A stretch of 64,000 nt of DNA from Tundrisphaera sp051175315 (GCF_051175315.1 NZ_CP195100.1:4464001-4528000), one strand, 5' to 3'. Positions 10,124 through 18,437 are shown, numbered from the stretch's first letter. Translations and numbers: made by a program. Notes: generated from the sequence alone by a model not told the origin.

Positions 10124-11182
10124 ATGACCATCGATACGCTCAAGGACTGCAACAAGAAAGTTCTCGCGAGGATGGCCAAGGAACAAGGCATCGTCGGCTG
10201 GCATGCCATGCGGAAAGACCAGTTGATCCGCGCGTTGGCCCAGCCCGCCGGTGCCCCCAAGAAGGATGGGGCCAAAGCCGCCCCGGAGAAGGTCGCGGCG
10301 ATCGCCCCGGCCCGTCGCCCCGCACCGATCCCGACTCCTGCAAGGATCGTGCCGGTCGCCCCGCCCCGGGCCCTGGAACATGCCTGCGTCAAGGACCGGA
10401 TCATCGTGATGGTCCGCGACCCGTACTGGCTCCATGCCCACTGGGAGCTGAGCCGCTCCACCCTGGCGCGGGCCCAGGCCGCGCTGGGCCAGGAATGGCA
10501 CACCGCCCGGCCGGTCCTGCGGCTGATGGACGTCTCCAGCGAGGACACCACCGCGGCGTCGGAGCGGGCGATCCGCGACATCGACATCCACGGCGGGGTC
10601 AACAACTGGTACGTCGACGTCACCTCGCCCCCCCGTTCGTTCCGCATTGATATTGGCTACCTGTCGAAGCGGGGCAAGTTCTTCATCCTGGCCCGGTCCA
10701 ACGTCGTGAGCACCCCCAAGGCGGGCGTCGCTGACATGATGGACGAGAACTGGTCGAGCGTCCAGGACCAGTTCCATAAAATCTTCATGCAGTCGGGCGG
10801 GGCGCAGGGCGCGGCCACCTCGGTCGACCTCCGCGAGATGATGGAAGAACGGCTCCGCCGCCCGATGCACGGCCTGTCGCTCCAGAGCCTCGGCACCGGC
10901 GCCCTGCACGGCCTGTCCAACGGCTTCCACTTCGAGATCGACGCCGAGCTGATCGTCTACGGCGCCACCGAGCCCAACGCCAAGGTCACGCTCCAGGGCG
11001 AGCCGGTCCAGCTCCGCCCCGACGGCACCTTCACCGTCCGGTTCAGCCTGCCCGATTCCCGCCAGATCATCCCGGCCGTGGCCGCCAGCCCCGACGGCGT
11101 CGAGGAACGGACCATCGTCCTGGCCGTCGAACGCAACACCAAAGAGCTTGAGCCGATGATCCACGACGGCAACGAGCTTTGA
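10124..11182 (+). CDS. DUF4912 protein with N-terminal Rho-N-like domain
   Basis: The product has 352 residues. The N-terminus (about residues 1-38: TIDTLKDCNKKVLARMAKE, then a Trp-His turn and QLIRAL) matches the small helical Rho termination factor N-terminal/SAP-like fold used for nucleic-acid binding. A Pro/Ala-rich linker follows. The DUF4912 domain starts at about residue 85 with 'DRIIVMVRDPYWLHAHWELS' and continues through 'GKFFILARSNVV'. The C-terminal part (about 275-330) has a beta-rich 'VTLQGEPVQLRPDGTFTVRF' segment, an Ig-like strand pattern. Its biochemical role is unknown in any organism I can name. A strong hairpin follows the stop. Confidence 0.85.
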   Translation: MTIDTLKDCNKKVLARMAKEQGIVGWHAMRKDQLIRALAQPAGAPKKDGAKAAPEKVAAIAPARRPAPIPTPARIVPVAPPRALEHACVKDRIIVMVRDPYWLHAHWELSRSTLARAQAALGQEWHTARPVLRLMDVSSEDTTAASERAIRDIDIHGGVNNWYVDVTSPPRSFRIDIGYLSKRGKFFILARSNVVSTPKAGVADMMDENWSSVQDQFHKIFMQSGGAQGAATSVDLREMMEERLRRPMHGLSLQSLGTGALHGLSNGFHFEIDAELIVYGATEPNAKVTLQGEPVQLRPDGTFTVRFSLPDSRQIIPAVAASPDGVEERTIVLAVERNTKELEPMIHDGNEL

Positions 11183-11218
11183 TTTAACCGAATCCTCCCT
11201 CTCATGTTTCGCGGCGAA

Positions 11219-11265
11219 ACGCCGCGCGGCCTTCGCCCGTACCCGGGGCGAGGACCGCGCGGCGT
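11219..11265. terminator. Strong G+C-rich hairpin downstream of the DUF4912 gene
   Basis: The arms ACGCCGCGCGG (11219-11229) and CCGCGCGGCGT (11255-11265) are perfect complements of 11 bp. Inside them a second, slightly imperfect stem pairs CTTCGCCC with GGGCGAGG. There is no T-run immediately after it (CTCCGTTTGG follows), so it is a stable barrier rather than a textbook Rho-independent terminator. It lies between the DUF4912 gene and the SUKH gene. Confidence 0.5.
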
Positions 11266-11341
11266 CTCCGTTTGGCGGGTCGCCATCGCTCGACCCGCGA
11301 AGATCCTGACGGACCGCTCTGACCGGCCAGGGATTCCAGGA

Positions 11342-11869
11342 ATGAATCGCTACTTCCCCGATTTCGACGTGGAGAGGTTCTGGGAGCCGTCCGACTATGC
11401 CGTGAGTGACTATCTGGGCAGGCCACCGACCGACGAGGTGGTTGCCGCCGTCGAGCGAGAGCTCGGCTACAGGTTGCCTGCCTCCTACGTCGAGTTGATG
11501 CGGTTCCAGAATGGGGGCATCCCCAGGAGAACCAACCACCGGACCAGGGAGCGGACCTCCTGGGCGGAGGATCATATCGCGATCTCCGGCATCTACTCGA
11601 TCGGCGGCGAGAAGCGCTATTCCCTCTGCGGCCCGGCCGGGAGCAAGTTTTGGGTCGATCATTGGGGGTATCCGGCCATCGGCGTCTATTTCGCCGATTG
11701 CCCGTCGGCCGGACATGACATGGTCTGCCTGGACTATCGGGAATGCGGGCCGGCCGGGGAGCCACGGGTCGTCCACATCGACCAGGAGTGGGACTACAAG
11801 ATTGTGCCCGTCGCGGAGACCTTCGATGCTTTCATCCGCGGCCTGGAGGACGACTCGGCGTTCGGGTGA
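11342..11869 (+). CDS. SMI1/KNR4 (SUKH) family protein
   Basis: The product has 175 residues from the ATG giving MNRYFPDFDVERFWEPSDY; earlier in-frame codons run through the upstream hairpin. The SUKH core is clear: 'EVVAAVERELGYRLPASYVE', then 'LMRFQNGGIP', the loop 'AISGIYSIGG', and the C-terminal 'GYPAIGVYFADCPSAGHDMV' with a Cys-Arg-Glu segment. It is a typical standalone immunity-type SUKH. It heads a patch of small genes with visibly lower G+C than the neighbours (DUF2442, RHH-like, membrane gene), 15 bp before the DUF2442 gene. No toxin is adjacent. Confidence 0.8.
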   Translation: MNRYFPDFDVERFWEPSDYAVSDYLGRPPTDEVVAAVERELGYRLPASYVELMRFQNGGIPRRTNHRTRERTSWAEDHIAISGIYSIGGEKRYSLCGPAGSKFWVDHWGYPAIGVYFADCPSAGHDMVCLDYRECGPAGEPRVVHIDQEWDYKIVPVAETFDAFIRGLEDDSAFG

Positions 11870-11884
11870 ATCGAGGAATTGGCC

Positions 11885-12169
11885 ATGATCCTACGAATCC
11901 GTGAAGCCAAAGCCTGCGGGCCGCACTCGTTGAAGCTGACCTTCAGCGACGGGGTTAGCAAACGGATCGATGTCGGCCCCTTGCTTGACGGTCGGATGTC
12001 CGAACCGCTTCGCGATCCGGCCTTCTTTGCACAGGCCGCGCTGGACCCGGTTTGCGGGACGGTCGTCTGGCCCAATGGTGCGGATTTCGCTCCGGAGGCA
12101 CTCTATCATTTGGAAACCGAAGGACCATATCATTGGGAGGGGATGAGGAGGGATGAACCTGATGCCTGA
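11885..12169 (+). CDS. DUF2442 domain protein
   Basis: The product has 94 residues. The ATG at 11885 is chosen over an in-frame TTG six bases earlier because a GAGG sits about 8 bases before it. 'VSKRIDVGPLLDGRM', 'FFAQAALDPVCGTVVWPNGA' and 'DFAPEALY' follow the DUF2442 pattern. Such proteins are often encoded beside a DUF4160 partner in toxin-antitoxin-like pairs, but no DUF4160 gene is present here. Its 3' end overlaps the next gene by 8 bases, so it appears to be part of a small operon. Confidence 0.8.
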   Translation: MILRIREAKACGPHSLKLTFSDGVSKRIDVGPLLDGRMSEPLRDPAFFAQAALDPVCGTVVWPNGADFAPEALYHLETEGPYHWEGMRRDEPDA

Positions 12170-12431
12170 ACCGATTCACACTACAATTCATGAGCCCATG
12201 ATGCTGCCAGCACCGTCGATCACGTTGCAGGTGACCCCGGAGATGATGGCGACGCTCCAGCAGATGTCACGCGAGTCGAAGCAGCCGCTCGACGTCCTGT
12301 TCACTCGGGCGATCGGCCTCTATCAGGCGGCACTCCGTGCGTCTGCCGACGGGAAGTACATCGGCTATGCCGCATCGCCCGACGTCCTGGACGTCGAGTT
12401 TACCGGCCTCGACGCTTCCGGGACCCGGTAG
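12162..12431 (+). CDS. Ribbon-helix-helix-like small protein
   Basis: The product has 89 residues. GGAGG ends at 12152, too close to the ATG at 12153 but ideally spaced for the ATG at 12162, so the shorter form (MPEPIHTTIHEP) is preferred. The strand-helix-helix 'ITLQVTPEMMATLQQMSRES', then 'LDVLFTRAIGLYQAAL', is the RHH layout. The tail 'DGKYIGYAASPDVLDVEFTG' resembles small RHH regulators whose C-terminus binds a partner. The stop is 2 bases before the ATG of the next, amber-interrupted membrane gene. An antitoxin or regulator role is inference. Confidence 0.6.
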   Translation: MPEPIHTTIHEPMMLPAPSITLQVTPEMMATLQQMSRESKQPLDVLFTRAIGLYQAALRASADGKYIGYAASPDVLDVEFTGLDASGTR

Positions 12432-12433
12432 GC

Positions 12434-12745
12434 ATGGCGGCATAGAAATTCGACATCGGTGGCCTGCTTCCCGAGGGTTCCAAGGTTGAGGCCATCAGCA
12501 TCAAGGCCCCCGAAGACCTGGAAGATAAGGCCGCTCGACTCCGCAAAGAGTTCTGGTCATTCCTCGTCAAAGAGCTGGCCGCCTATGCGGTCGCCTTCCT
12601 TTTCCTGGTCGTGATCGGTGGCTATTGCTGTTATGTGGTCGTTCGACATGGGGTCGTCTCGCCCGAGGCGCGGGTGGTCTTCCCGCTGATCACCACGCTC
12701 TTCGGCGGAGTGGTGGGTATGATTGTCGGCAAGGCTGGCAAGTAG
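12434..12745 (+). pseudogene. Small two-helix membrane protein gene with in-frame amber at codon 4
   Basis: An ATG lies 2 bases after the stop of the RHH-like gene, the usual spacing of a coupled gene, but the frame reads Met-Ala-Ala-amber and then continues open for 99 codons to a TAG at 12743. The open part has clear coding character: a charged amphipathic segment (KAPEDLEDKAARLRKEF), a first membrane helix (LAAYAVAFLFLVVIGGYCCY), a short loop, and a second helix (PLITTLFGGVVGMIVG) ending in GKAGK. No ATG, GTG or TTG occurs between the amber and the first helix. TAG differs from the Gln codon CAG by one transition. It is either a recent nonsense mutation, a sequencing error, or a gene starting at a non-standard codon. 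Confidence 0.7.
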
Positions 12746-12775
12746 ACAATGCGACGCGACCAGGGGTGACGATCG

Positions 12776-13531
12776 ATGAGCAAGGATATCGCCCCGATCC
12801 TCCAGGGTTGGGACCACGATCCCGACGAGATCCAGGTGCGGATCATCGCGGGGGACGATGGGCGGGACAAGATCCAGATGAGGCTGGACCTGGGGGTGAT
12901 CCAGCTCGAACTGGCCGGGAGGCCGGACGGGCTGACGCCTCACGGGAAGGAGTCGTTGCTGGACTGGCACGAGGCCCGCGCCGCCGAGGAGCCGGGCTAT
13001 CGGATCGAGTCGAGCGACTGCGAGGGGCTGATGCGCGAGGGGGTGCAGTACTACCAGCGCTACCTGGCCTCGTTCCACCTCCACCGCTTCGACCTCGTGG
13101 TCCGGGACACGACCCGGAACCTCCGCTTGTTCGCCTTCGTGGTCAAGCACGCCGAGAACCGGCACGACTGGATCCAGTTCGACCGGTTCCGCCCCTACGT
13201 CACGATGATGCGGGCCCGGGCCCTGGCCATGCAGGCGCTCGACCGGGAGAAGCACGGTGAGGCCCTCCAGGCGTTCGACGACGGGATCGCCGCGATCCGC
13301 GACTTCCTCCGCGAATACGACCAGGAAGAAGAGAGCATCCACAGCCCCGAGTTGAACGTCCTGGTCCGGCTCCGCCGCGAGGTCGAGACGACCCGCCCGG
13401 TCGGCCCGGAGGAGCGGCTGGAACAGCAGATGAAGCTGGCCATCTCGCTGGAAGACTTCGAGGAGGCCGCCCGCCTGCGCGACCAGCTGGCGCGGCTCAA
13501 GGGGCCCGGGCTGGGCGAGTCGGCCGACTGA
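12776..13531 (+). CDS. UVR-motif (UvrB/UvrC motif) protein
   Basis: The product has 251 residues and no membrane segment. The last 35 residues contain the UVR motif 'EERLEQQMKLAISLEDFEEA' then 'ARLRDQLARLK', the helix pair used by UvrB and UvrC to contact each other and found in stress regulators such as McsA. The rest (residues 1-200) is an alpha-rich region that begins 'DIAPILQGWDHDPDEIQVRI' and includes a long helix 'RARALAMQALDREKHGEALQ', TPR-like in appearance. The planctomycete-type N-terminal domain is unassigned. Its role in repair is not established. Confidence 0.8.
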   Translation: MSKDIAPILQGWDHDPDEIQVRIIAGDDGRDKIQMRLDLGVIQLELAGRPDGLTPHGKESLLDWHEARAAEEPGYRIESSDCEGLMREGVQYYQRYLASFHLHRFDLVVRDTTRNLRLFAFVVKHAENRHDWIQFDRFRPYVTMMRARALAMQALDREKHGEALQAFDDGIAAIRDFLREYDQEEESIHSPELNVLVRLRREVETTRPVGPEERLEQQMKLAISLEDFEEAARLRDQLARLKGPGLGESAD

Positions 13532-13540
13532 ACAATTGCA

Positions 13541-13557
13541 CCAATCCATCGGATTGG
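13541..13557. other. Small hairpin after the UVR-motif gene
   Basis: CCAATCC (13541-13547) and GGATTGG (13551-13557) are perfect complements with a 3-base loop, 10 bp after the stop. No T-run follows. The rest of the 310-bp gap to the next gene has no tRNA signature or convincing coding frame. Confidence 0.35.
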
Positions 13558-13841
13558 CCTTGTGGACGGATGGGGGCGAAGCTACCATCAAACCTGTCCG
13601 GCTTCGGTCGGTCCGGTTGTCTGCCATGTTCGACACGGGGTGTACTTTTGGCGAACCAATGAGTACCCGAGGGGGGCCGATTCAAGACCGTTCGGCTTGT
13701 CCGTCCTGGTCCAAGGCACCCACTTAAACTGCGGGTTCTCAAAAGCACCTCAACGGCATTGCGGTGGATGACTGCCCGGCCCGCACCCGCTTCCTCGCGA
13801 AGTGGTTGCGGGCCGTCTTCGTTCCCGGGGGCGTGGTTCAC

Positions 13842-14444
13842 GTGGCATCGATCAAGCGTGAGAAGGCCGAGCTTCGCCGTCGGGTGACCGCCGCGGTCCT
13901 GGCGATGGACCCGGCCGAGCGGAAGGCCCAGGAGCAAGGGCTCGCCGATCGGCTCGTCCAACTGCCGGGGATCGCCGGGGCCCGGTCCGTACTGATCTAC
14001 GCGGGGGTGTTCGGCGACGAGATCGACACCCGGCGGTTCCCGAGGTCGCTGCTGTCGCTGGGCAAGACGGCGGTCTACCCGACCGTCGACCGCGAGGCCC
14101 GGCGGCTCCGGCTGTTCGCGGTCGAGGACGAGGGGCGCGACCTCGTCACCAGCCCCTACGGCATCCCCGAGCCCCGCGCCGGGTGCCGCGAGGTCGAGCC
14201 GGCCGAGGTCGACTGGGTGCTGGTGCCGGGGGTGGCCTTCGACGATCGCGGGTTCCGGCTGGGGCGGGGAGGGGGGTACTACGACCGCCTGCTGCCTTTG
14301 CTGAGGCCCGAGGTCCCCCGCTGGGCCCTGATCCTCACGCCCCAGCGGGTCGACCGCGTCCCGACCGAGCCCCACGACCAGGCGCTCGACGGGATCGCGG
14401 ACTGGCAACGGACGGTCGCGGCCGCCCGCGCCGGGGTTACTTGA
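13842..14444 (+). CDS. 5-formyltetrahydrofolate cyclo-ligase
   Basis: This enzyme converts 5-formyl-THF to 5,10-methenyl-THF with ATP, salvaging folate. The GTG giving VASIKREKAELRRRV is preferred (200 residues, normal length) because the family begins with this basic helix; an in-frame GTG at 13764 adds 26 unconserved residues. The hallmark 'FRLGRGGGYYDRLLPLL' is intact, and 'PEPRAG' with 'DWVLVPGVAFDDRG' precede it. The 3' end overlaps the convergent DUF6807 gene by 8 bases. Confidence 0.93.
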   Translation: MASIKREKAELRRRVTAAVLAMDPAERKAQEQGLADRLVQLPGIAGARSVLIYAGVFGDEIDTRRFPRSLLSLGKTAVYPTVDREARRLRLFAVEDEGRDLVTSPYGIPEPRAGCREVEPAEVDWVLVPGVAFDDRGFRLGRGGGYYDRLLPLLRPEVPRWALILTPQRVDRVPTEPHDQALDGIADWQRTVAAARAGVT

Positions 14445-15651
14445 TCTCGACCTTCGGCGGATGGGCGTAGCCCTGGAAGGCGCGGCCGAGTTCGGCCGGA
14501 TCGGTCGCCCCCTTGTGGAGGACGACGCGGTAGCCGAACACGATCGATTCGCCGGGGTTGAGCCGGAACTCGCCCGACTCCTTCTTGCCGAAGTCGTGCC
14601 ATCCGAATGGGTTGGCGGCGAACAGGCCGTAGTCGCGGACGTGCCAGGTGGTCGGGGCGCGGAAGCTGTCGGGATGGTTCAGGATGGCGATCCCGAAGGT
14701 CTCCCCGCCGATCGGACCGGTGTAGTCGACCCACGACGCCGGCTTGCCCCAGGCGGCCTTGTCGGTCAGCCCCTCGGAGGTGACGATCTTGCCCCCCTTC
14801 TTGGCGGTCACGTCCATGCTGGTCGCCACCCGGAGGGCAAACGTCCCCTCCTTGGTGTCGCCGAACGTGGCCGGGGCCGGGGCCTTCAGGACCACGTCGA
14901 AGTCGAAGACCCGCGCCCCCTTGGTCGCATAGATGCGGACGGTCCGCTCGTCGGTGAGGATGAGCTTGCCGCCGGAGTCGGCCCAGTCGTCGGTCGTCCG
15001 GAGCACGCCGAGGGCGGGTCCCTGGACGAGGTCGGCCCGCGACGTCTCCCGGATCGTGCCGTGGTTGGGCAGGATGCTCCAGAAGTCGACGCCGTTGACG
15101 TTGCCGTGGGCGTACCACAAAGACTCGTGGTGCGGGTGGTCGGTGGTCTCGCCCGGGACCTTGTCCATCGGGTAGGATCGCGTCATCTTCACGCCGCCCG
15201 GCCCGAGCAGCGGGTAGAGGTAGGGCTTGGACCCGCCGTCCGGGACGTACTCGGTGAGCGGCTCGCCCGCGGCGGCGATCTTGACCCGCCGGCCCTCCGG
15301 GGTGAGCGTCACGCCCCGATGGCCATTCTCGGCGGGGACGGGGGTCAGGTCGTAGGTTTGTTTGGCCCCGGCGTCGAGGCGGTCCAGGATGAACCCGAGG
15401 TGGCGTTTCCCGTCCTGCTCGAAGACCTGGGCGGGGAGCGGCGACCCGCCCGCGCCGGGCGCGGCGAGTTGGTAGGGGCCGACCGGGAGTTCTTTGGACA
15501 GGGGGACGATGACCGGGGTCTCGCCCAGGGCGTCGGTGCCCTGGACCTCGACCTTCGTCTGGGACCGGGCGGCCGGGCCCGCCGCGAGCAGCCCGAAGCC
15601 GACCAGCAGGGCCCATCGCGCCGACATCCAGGAACGGGAGAATTTCCGCAT
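14437..15651 (-). CDS. Secreted DUF6807 (PmoA-like) family protein
   Basis: The product has 404 residues. A signal peptide occupies about residues 1-30 (ALLVGFGLLAAGPAARSQ). The mature protein has a beta-rich first part with a Pro/Gly-rich turn region, then the family core 'PHHESLWYAHGNVNGVDFW', a long 'TDERTVRIYATKGARVFDFD' strand pair and 'GIAILNHPDSFRAPTTWHVR'. These are typical of the PmoA/DUF6807 family that is expanded in planctomycetes. The name comes from a methane-oxidation annotation, but sequence similarity to true PmoA is not implied; a carbohydrate-related periplasmic role is more likely. It overlaps the convergent 5-FCL gene. Confidence 0.85.
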   Translation of the reverse strand: MRKFSRSWMSARWALLVGFGLLAAGPAARSQTKVEVQGTDALGETPVIVPLSKELPVGPYQLAAPGAGGSPLPAQVFEQDGKRHLGFILDRLDAGAKQTYDLTPVPAENGHRGVTLTPEGRRVKIAAAGEPLTEYVPDGGSKPYLYPLLGPGGVKMTRSYPMDKVPGETTDHPHHESLWYAHGNVNGVDFWSILPNHGTIRETSRADLVQGPALGVLRTTDDWADSGGKLILTDERTVRIYATKGARVFDFDVVLKAPAPATFGDTKEGTFALRVATSMDVTAKKGGKIVTSEGLTDKAAWGKPASWVDYTGPIGGETFGIAILNHPDSFRAPTTWHVRDYGLFAANPFGWHDFGKKESGEFRLNPGESIVFGYRVVLHKGATDPAELGRAFQGYAHPPKVEIK

Positions 15652-15678
15652 GGTGGAACTCCGGGGGGTGGCCAGATC

Positions 15679-16422
15679 ATGAGCGAGGACGACTTCGGCG
15701 TGCCCATCCCCGGCGCGATCCTGCCGGAAGACCGCTGGGCCCGCACGGCCATCAAGCGGATGCCGCCGCCGGGCCCTCTGGACTGGGCGGCGATCTTCGG
15801 GCGCGAGGCGCCGGTCGTCCTGGAACTGGGCTGCGGCAATGGACGGTATACGCTCCAGAGCGCCCTGTCGAGGCCCGAGGTCGACCACTTCGGCAGCGAC
15901 ATCCTGCCGGTGGTGATCCGCTATGCGACCCGTCGCGCCAACCAGCGAGGGCTGCACAACGTCCGGTTCGCGGTCAAGGACGCCCAGACGCTGATGCGGT
16001 CCTACGTCCCGCCCGGCTCGGCGGCGGAGGTCCACCTGTATCACCCCCAGCCCTACCACGATCGCCGGTTCGCCCACCTCCGGCTGGTCACGCCCCGGTT
16101 CCTGGCCGACGTCCATCGCGGATTGCAGCCCGGCGGCCGGTTCTTCGTGCAGACCGACAACCCGGACTACTGGGACTACATCGGCCGCCTCGCCTCGGTG
16201 TTCTTCGCCTTCGAAGAACGCGGCGAGCCCTGGCCCGACGCCCCCGAAGGGCGGTCGCGCCGCGAGATCCTGGCCCGGAGCCGCGGCCTGCGGATCTTCC
16301 GGGGCTCGGGCGTCCGCCGCGACGACCTCGCCCCGGCCGACGCCCTCCGGATCGCCGAGTCCCTGCCTCTGCCCACCTTCCGCAGCCGCGGCCCGTGGTG
16401 CGACCTCGACGCGCTGGAGTGA
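15679..16422 (+). CDS. trmB: tRNA (guanine-N7)-methyltransferase
   Basis: The product has 247 residues. It methylates G46 of tRNA with SAM. The SAM site 'VVLELGCGNGRYTLQSAL' is followed by 'HFGSDILP' (acidic ligand), the 'VHLYHPQPYHDRRFAHLRLV' segment matching the TrmB 'PDPW..KRHHKRR' region, and 'GGRFFVQTDNPDYWDYI'. The first residue of the usual 'PDPW' is replaced (YHPQPY), a variation seen in divergent TrmB. It starts 28 bp from the divergent DUF6807 gene. Confidence 0.88.
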   Translation: MSEDDFGVPIPGAILPEDRWARTAIKRMPPPGPLDWAAIFGREAPVVLELGCGNGRYTLQSALSRPEVDHFGSDILPVVIRYATRRANQRGLHNVRFAVKDAQTLMRSYVPPGSAAEVHLYHPQPYHDRRFAHLRLVTPRFLADVHRGLQPGGRFFVQTDNPDYWDYIGRLASVFFAFEERGEPWPDAPEGRSRREILARSRGLRIFRGSGVRRDDLAPADALRIAESLPLPTFRSRGPWCDLDALE

Positions 16423-16437
16423 CGCGACCGGCCCGGC

Positions 16438-17340
16438 CTACTCGCGGGGGCGCGGGCCGGGCTCGTCGTCGTCGGGGAGGTCGCGGAGCCAGGCGTCGAT
16501 GTCCGGGGGAGGCTCGGGCCGGGGGTCGTCCAGGAGGGACGGCCGGGGGCGTTTCGGGACGATGTGGCGGCGGGCGGCGAAGAAGGCCCGCAGGCCGATG
16601 TAGATCACCGCCATGCCGATTACCACGTAGACGACGTTGACGCCCGAGAGGCCGTAGCGGTCGGCCGACGATCGGCTCGCCGACGGGGCGGGGGCGTCCC
16701 ACCGGATCCGGCCGACCAGCAAAGGCGCGGCACGGAGCGAGTCGCCGGCCATGTAGCGGAGGAGCTTGAGGAAGTAGCCGTCGAAACTGACCCGGAGGTG
16801 GACGTCGGGGCCGATCGGGAAGCCTTTGGGCGGCTCCTCGAAGATCACCACGTAGGGGAAACGGCGGTTCTCGTCGGAGTAGAGCCAGGCCTCGTACAGC
16901 CGGCCGCCGGGGGCCAGCTCGGTGTTGGCCTCGTAGGTGAGGACGCGGAGCACCGTCCCTTCCAGGTGGACCGGCACGCCGCGATAGCGCTCGGGGCGCT
17001 CCAGGAGGTGGGTGAACAGGACGTCGCGGCGGGCCGATCTGGCCAGGGCGGCGGGGGTGGCCTCGCGGGCGCGGCGGAGGAGGATCTGGTACGCCGGGTT
17101 GTCCCGGGGCTGCATCGGCATCTTGTCGACCAGCGCCTCGAACTCGATCCCGCCGTCCGGGACGATCGGCGTCAGCGACGACGCGGTAAGCGGGGGGCGC
17201 GGGGCGGGCGCGTCGGTCCCGGGCCGGGCCGACAGGAGGATCACCGGCCAGCCGACCACCACGATCGCGGCGAGCAGGAGCATGGTCCTCAGCTCGGAGC
17301 CGCGGAACATCCCCTTCGCCGGCTCACGCTTGCGGGTCAC
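16438..17340 (-). CDS. Two-helix membrane protein of the ExbB/ExbD operon
   Basis: The product has 300 residues. One membrane helix lies near the N-terminus (MLLLAAIVVVGWPVILLS, about residues 20-37) and one near residues 230-252 (VNVVYVVIGMAVIYIGLRAF). The region between them includes 'RPERYRGVPVHLEGTVLRVL', which has the strand pattern of an OB-like domain and probably faces the periplasm. The C-terminus is Pro/Asp/Arg-rich and cytoplasmic. Its ATG overlaps the stop of the second ExbD gene (ATGA), so it belongs to that operon. Function unknown; it may be a partner of the ExbB/ExbD motor. Confidence 0.75.
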   Translation of the reverse strand: MTRKREPAKGMFRGSELRTMLLLAAIVVVGWPVILLSARPGTDAPAPRPPLTASSLTPIVPDGGIEFEALVDKMPMQPRDNPAYQILLRRAREATPAALARSARRDVLFTHLLERPERYRGVPVHLEGTVLRVLTYEANTELAPGGRLYEAWLYSDENRRFPYVVIFEEPPKGFPIGPDVHLRVSFDGYFLKLLRYMAGDSLRAAPLLVGRIRWDAPAPSASRSSADRYGLSGVNVVYVVIGMAVIYIGLRAFFAARRHIVPKRPRPSLLDDPRPEPPPDIDAWLRDLPDDDEPGPRPRE

Positions 17341-17828
17341 TGCGGGGCCCCCGGGTCGTCGCCCGCCCCCAGCTCGGCGAAGCTGATCTTGGTCAGCGGC
17401 TTGGGTTCGAGCGAGTTGAAGACGTTGATCACCTTCATCAGCTCGGCATACTTGAGCCGGGGGTCGACGCGGATCAAGGCCTGGTCGAACGGCAGGGTCG
17501 GGTCGTTGACGATCGCCTGGAGTTCCGTCTTGAGCTTGGCGAGGTCGTCGATGTCGTTCTCGCCCAGGACGATCCGGCCGAGCGTGCCGCCGTCGCCGGC
17601 GTGGAGGATGGTGGGCAGGGTCCGCAGGGCGGCGGGGACGTCGTTGCTGGGCGAGGTGTCGACGCTGGCCTGCGCCTCCATCTTCGTGGCCGGCTGGGCG
17701 GGCAGCAGGTTCATGGAGAACTGCCCCTCGGTCGGCGCCGGCCGGTAGGTCAGCACGAAGAAGGTGAGGAGCTGGAACGCCATGTCGAGCATGGGAGTGA
17801 TCGGGATCTCGGGCTCGATGCTCCGCAT
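17337..17828 (-). CDS. ExbD/TolR-type biopolymer transport protein (second copy)
   Basis: The product has 163 residues. The N-terminus 'PEIPITPMLDMAFQLLTFFV' carries the single membrane helix with the proton-carrying Asp (LDMAFQ) of the ExbD/TolR family, and the remainder is the periplasmic domain. Starts at ATG 17828, TTG 17837 or ATG 17897 are all possible; the shorter forms fit the family's short cytoplasmic N-terminus. It is one of two consecutive ExbD genes, which usually form a heteromeric motor with ExbB. Confidence 0.88.
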   Translation of the reverse strand: MRSIEPEIPITPMLDMAFQLLTFFVLTYRPAPTEGQFSMNLLPAQPATKMEAQASVDTSPSNDVPAALRTLPTILHAGDGGTLGRIVLGENDIDDLAKLKTELQAIVNDPTLPFDQALIRVDPRLKYAELMKVINVFNSLEPKPLTKISFAELGAGDDPGAPQ

Positions 17829-17900
17829 CTTTCTCAAGGCACCACCCCCCAGGATCTCGTGCGTTCGGTCCGGCCCCGGCCCGGGATCGGGCCGCATCGC

Positions 17901-18368
17901 TCAGGGGCTGTTCATCGCCTTGAGGTCGAACTTCTGGAAGCCGTTGACCTGGCAGGTCGTGATCAGGCTGTACCAGGCGGAGAACGGGGTGTCGCGATCG
18001 GCGCGGATCACGACCCGCGTCGGCAGACCGTCGCCGGGTTCCGCCTTGGCCTTCAGGGTCTTCAGGTTGGCCCGGGCGATCTGGGCCTCGAACTTGATCT
18101 TCTGGACGGCCTTGTCCTGGTCCAGGGCCTCGCCGTTGAACAGGAGCTTGCCGTCCTTGTCGATGTTCAGGATCAGCCGCTCGTCCGCGGCCCGGGCCGC
18201 GTCGTCCTGGGGGCGGGCCGAGCCGGCGACCGGCAGCTTGATCCGTGCATCGTAGTTGTCGTTGCCGAAGTTGATCACCAGCATGAAGAAGGTGATGAGC
18301 TGGAACACCACGTCGAGCAGCGGCGTCAGGTCCGGCTCGCCCGACATTTCCTTGCCTGTGGCCGCCAT
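17901..18368 (-). CDS. ExbD/TolR-type biopolymer transport protein (first copy)
   Basis: The product has 155 residues. 'GEPDLTPLLDVVFQLITFFM' contains the conserved Asp of the ExbD membrane helix. The periplasmic part ends with 'VNGFQKFDLKAM'. It differs from the neighbouring ExbD, so the two are not a recent duplicate. It lies 69 bp downstream of the ExbB gene and is followed immediately by the second copy. No TonB or receptor gene is present in this operon. Confidence 0.9.
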   Translation of the reverse strand: MAATGKEMSGEPDLTPLLDVVFQLITFFMLVINFGNDNYDARIKLPVAGSARPQDDAARAADERLILNIDKDGKLLFNGEALDQDKAVQKIKFEAQIARANLKTLKAKAEPGDGLPTRVVIRADRDTPFSAWYSLITTCQVNGFQKFDLKAMNSP

Positions 18369-18437
18369 CGATGCTCCCCTCCGAATTGCAACAGGCGCCG
18401 CGATGGCTTCGGGTGCGATCGTCCCGGGCGGGCCCGA

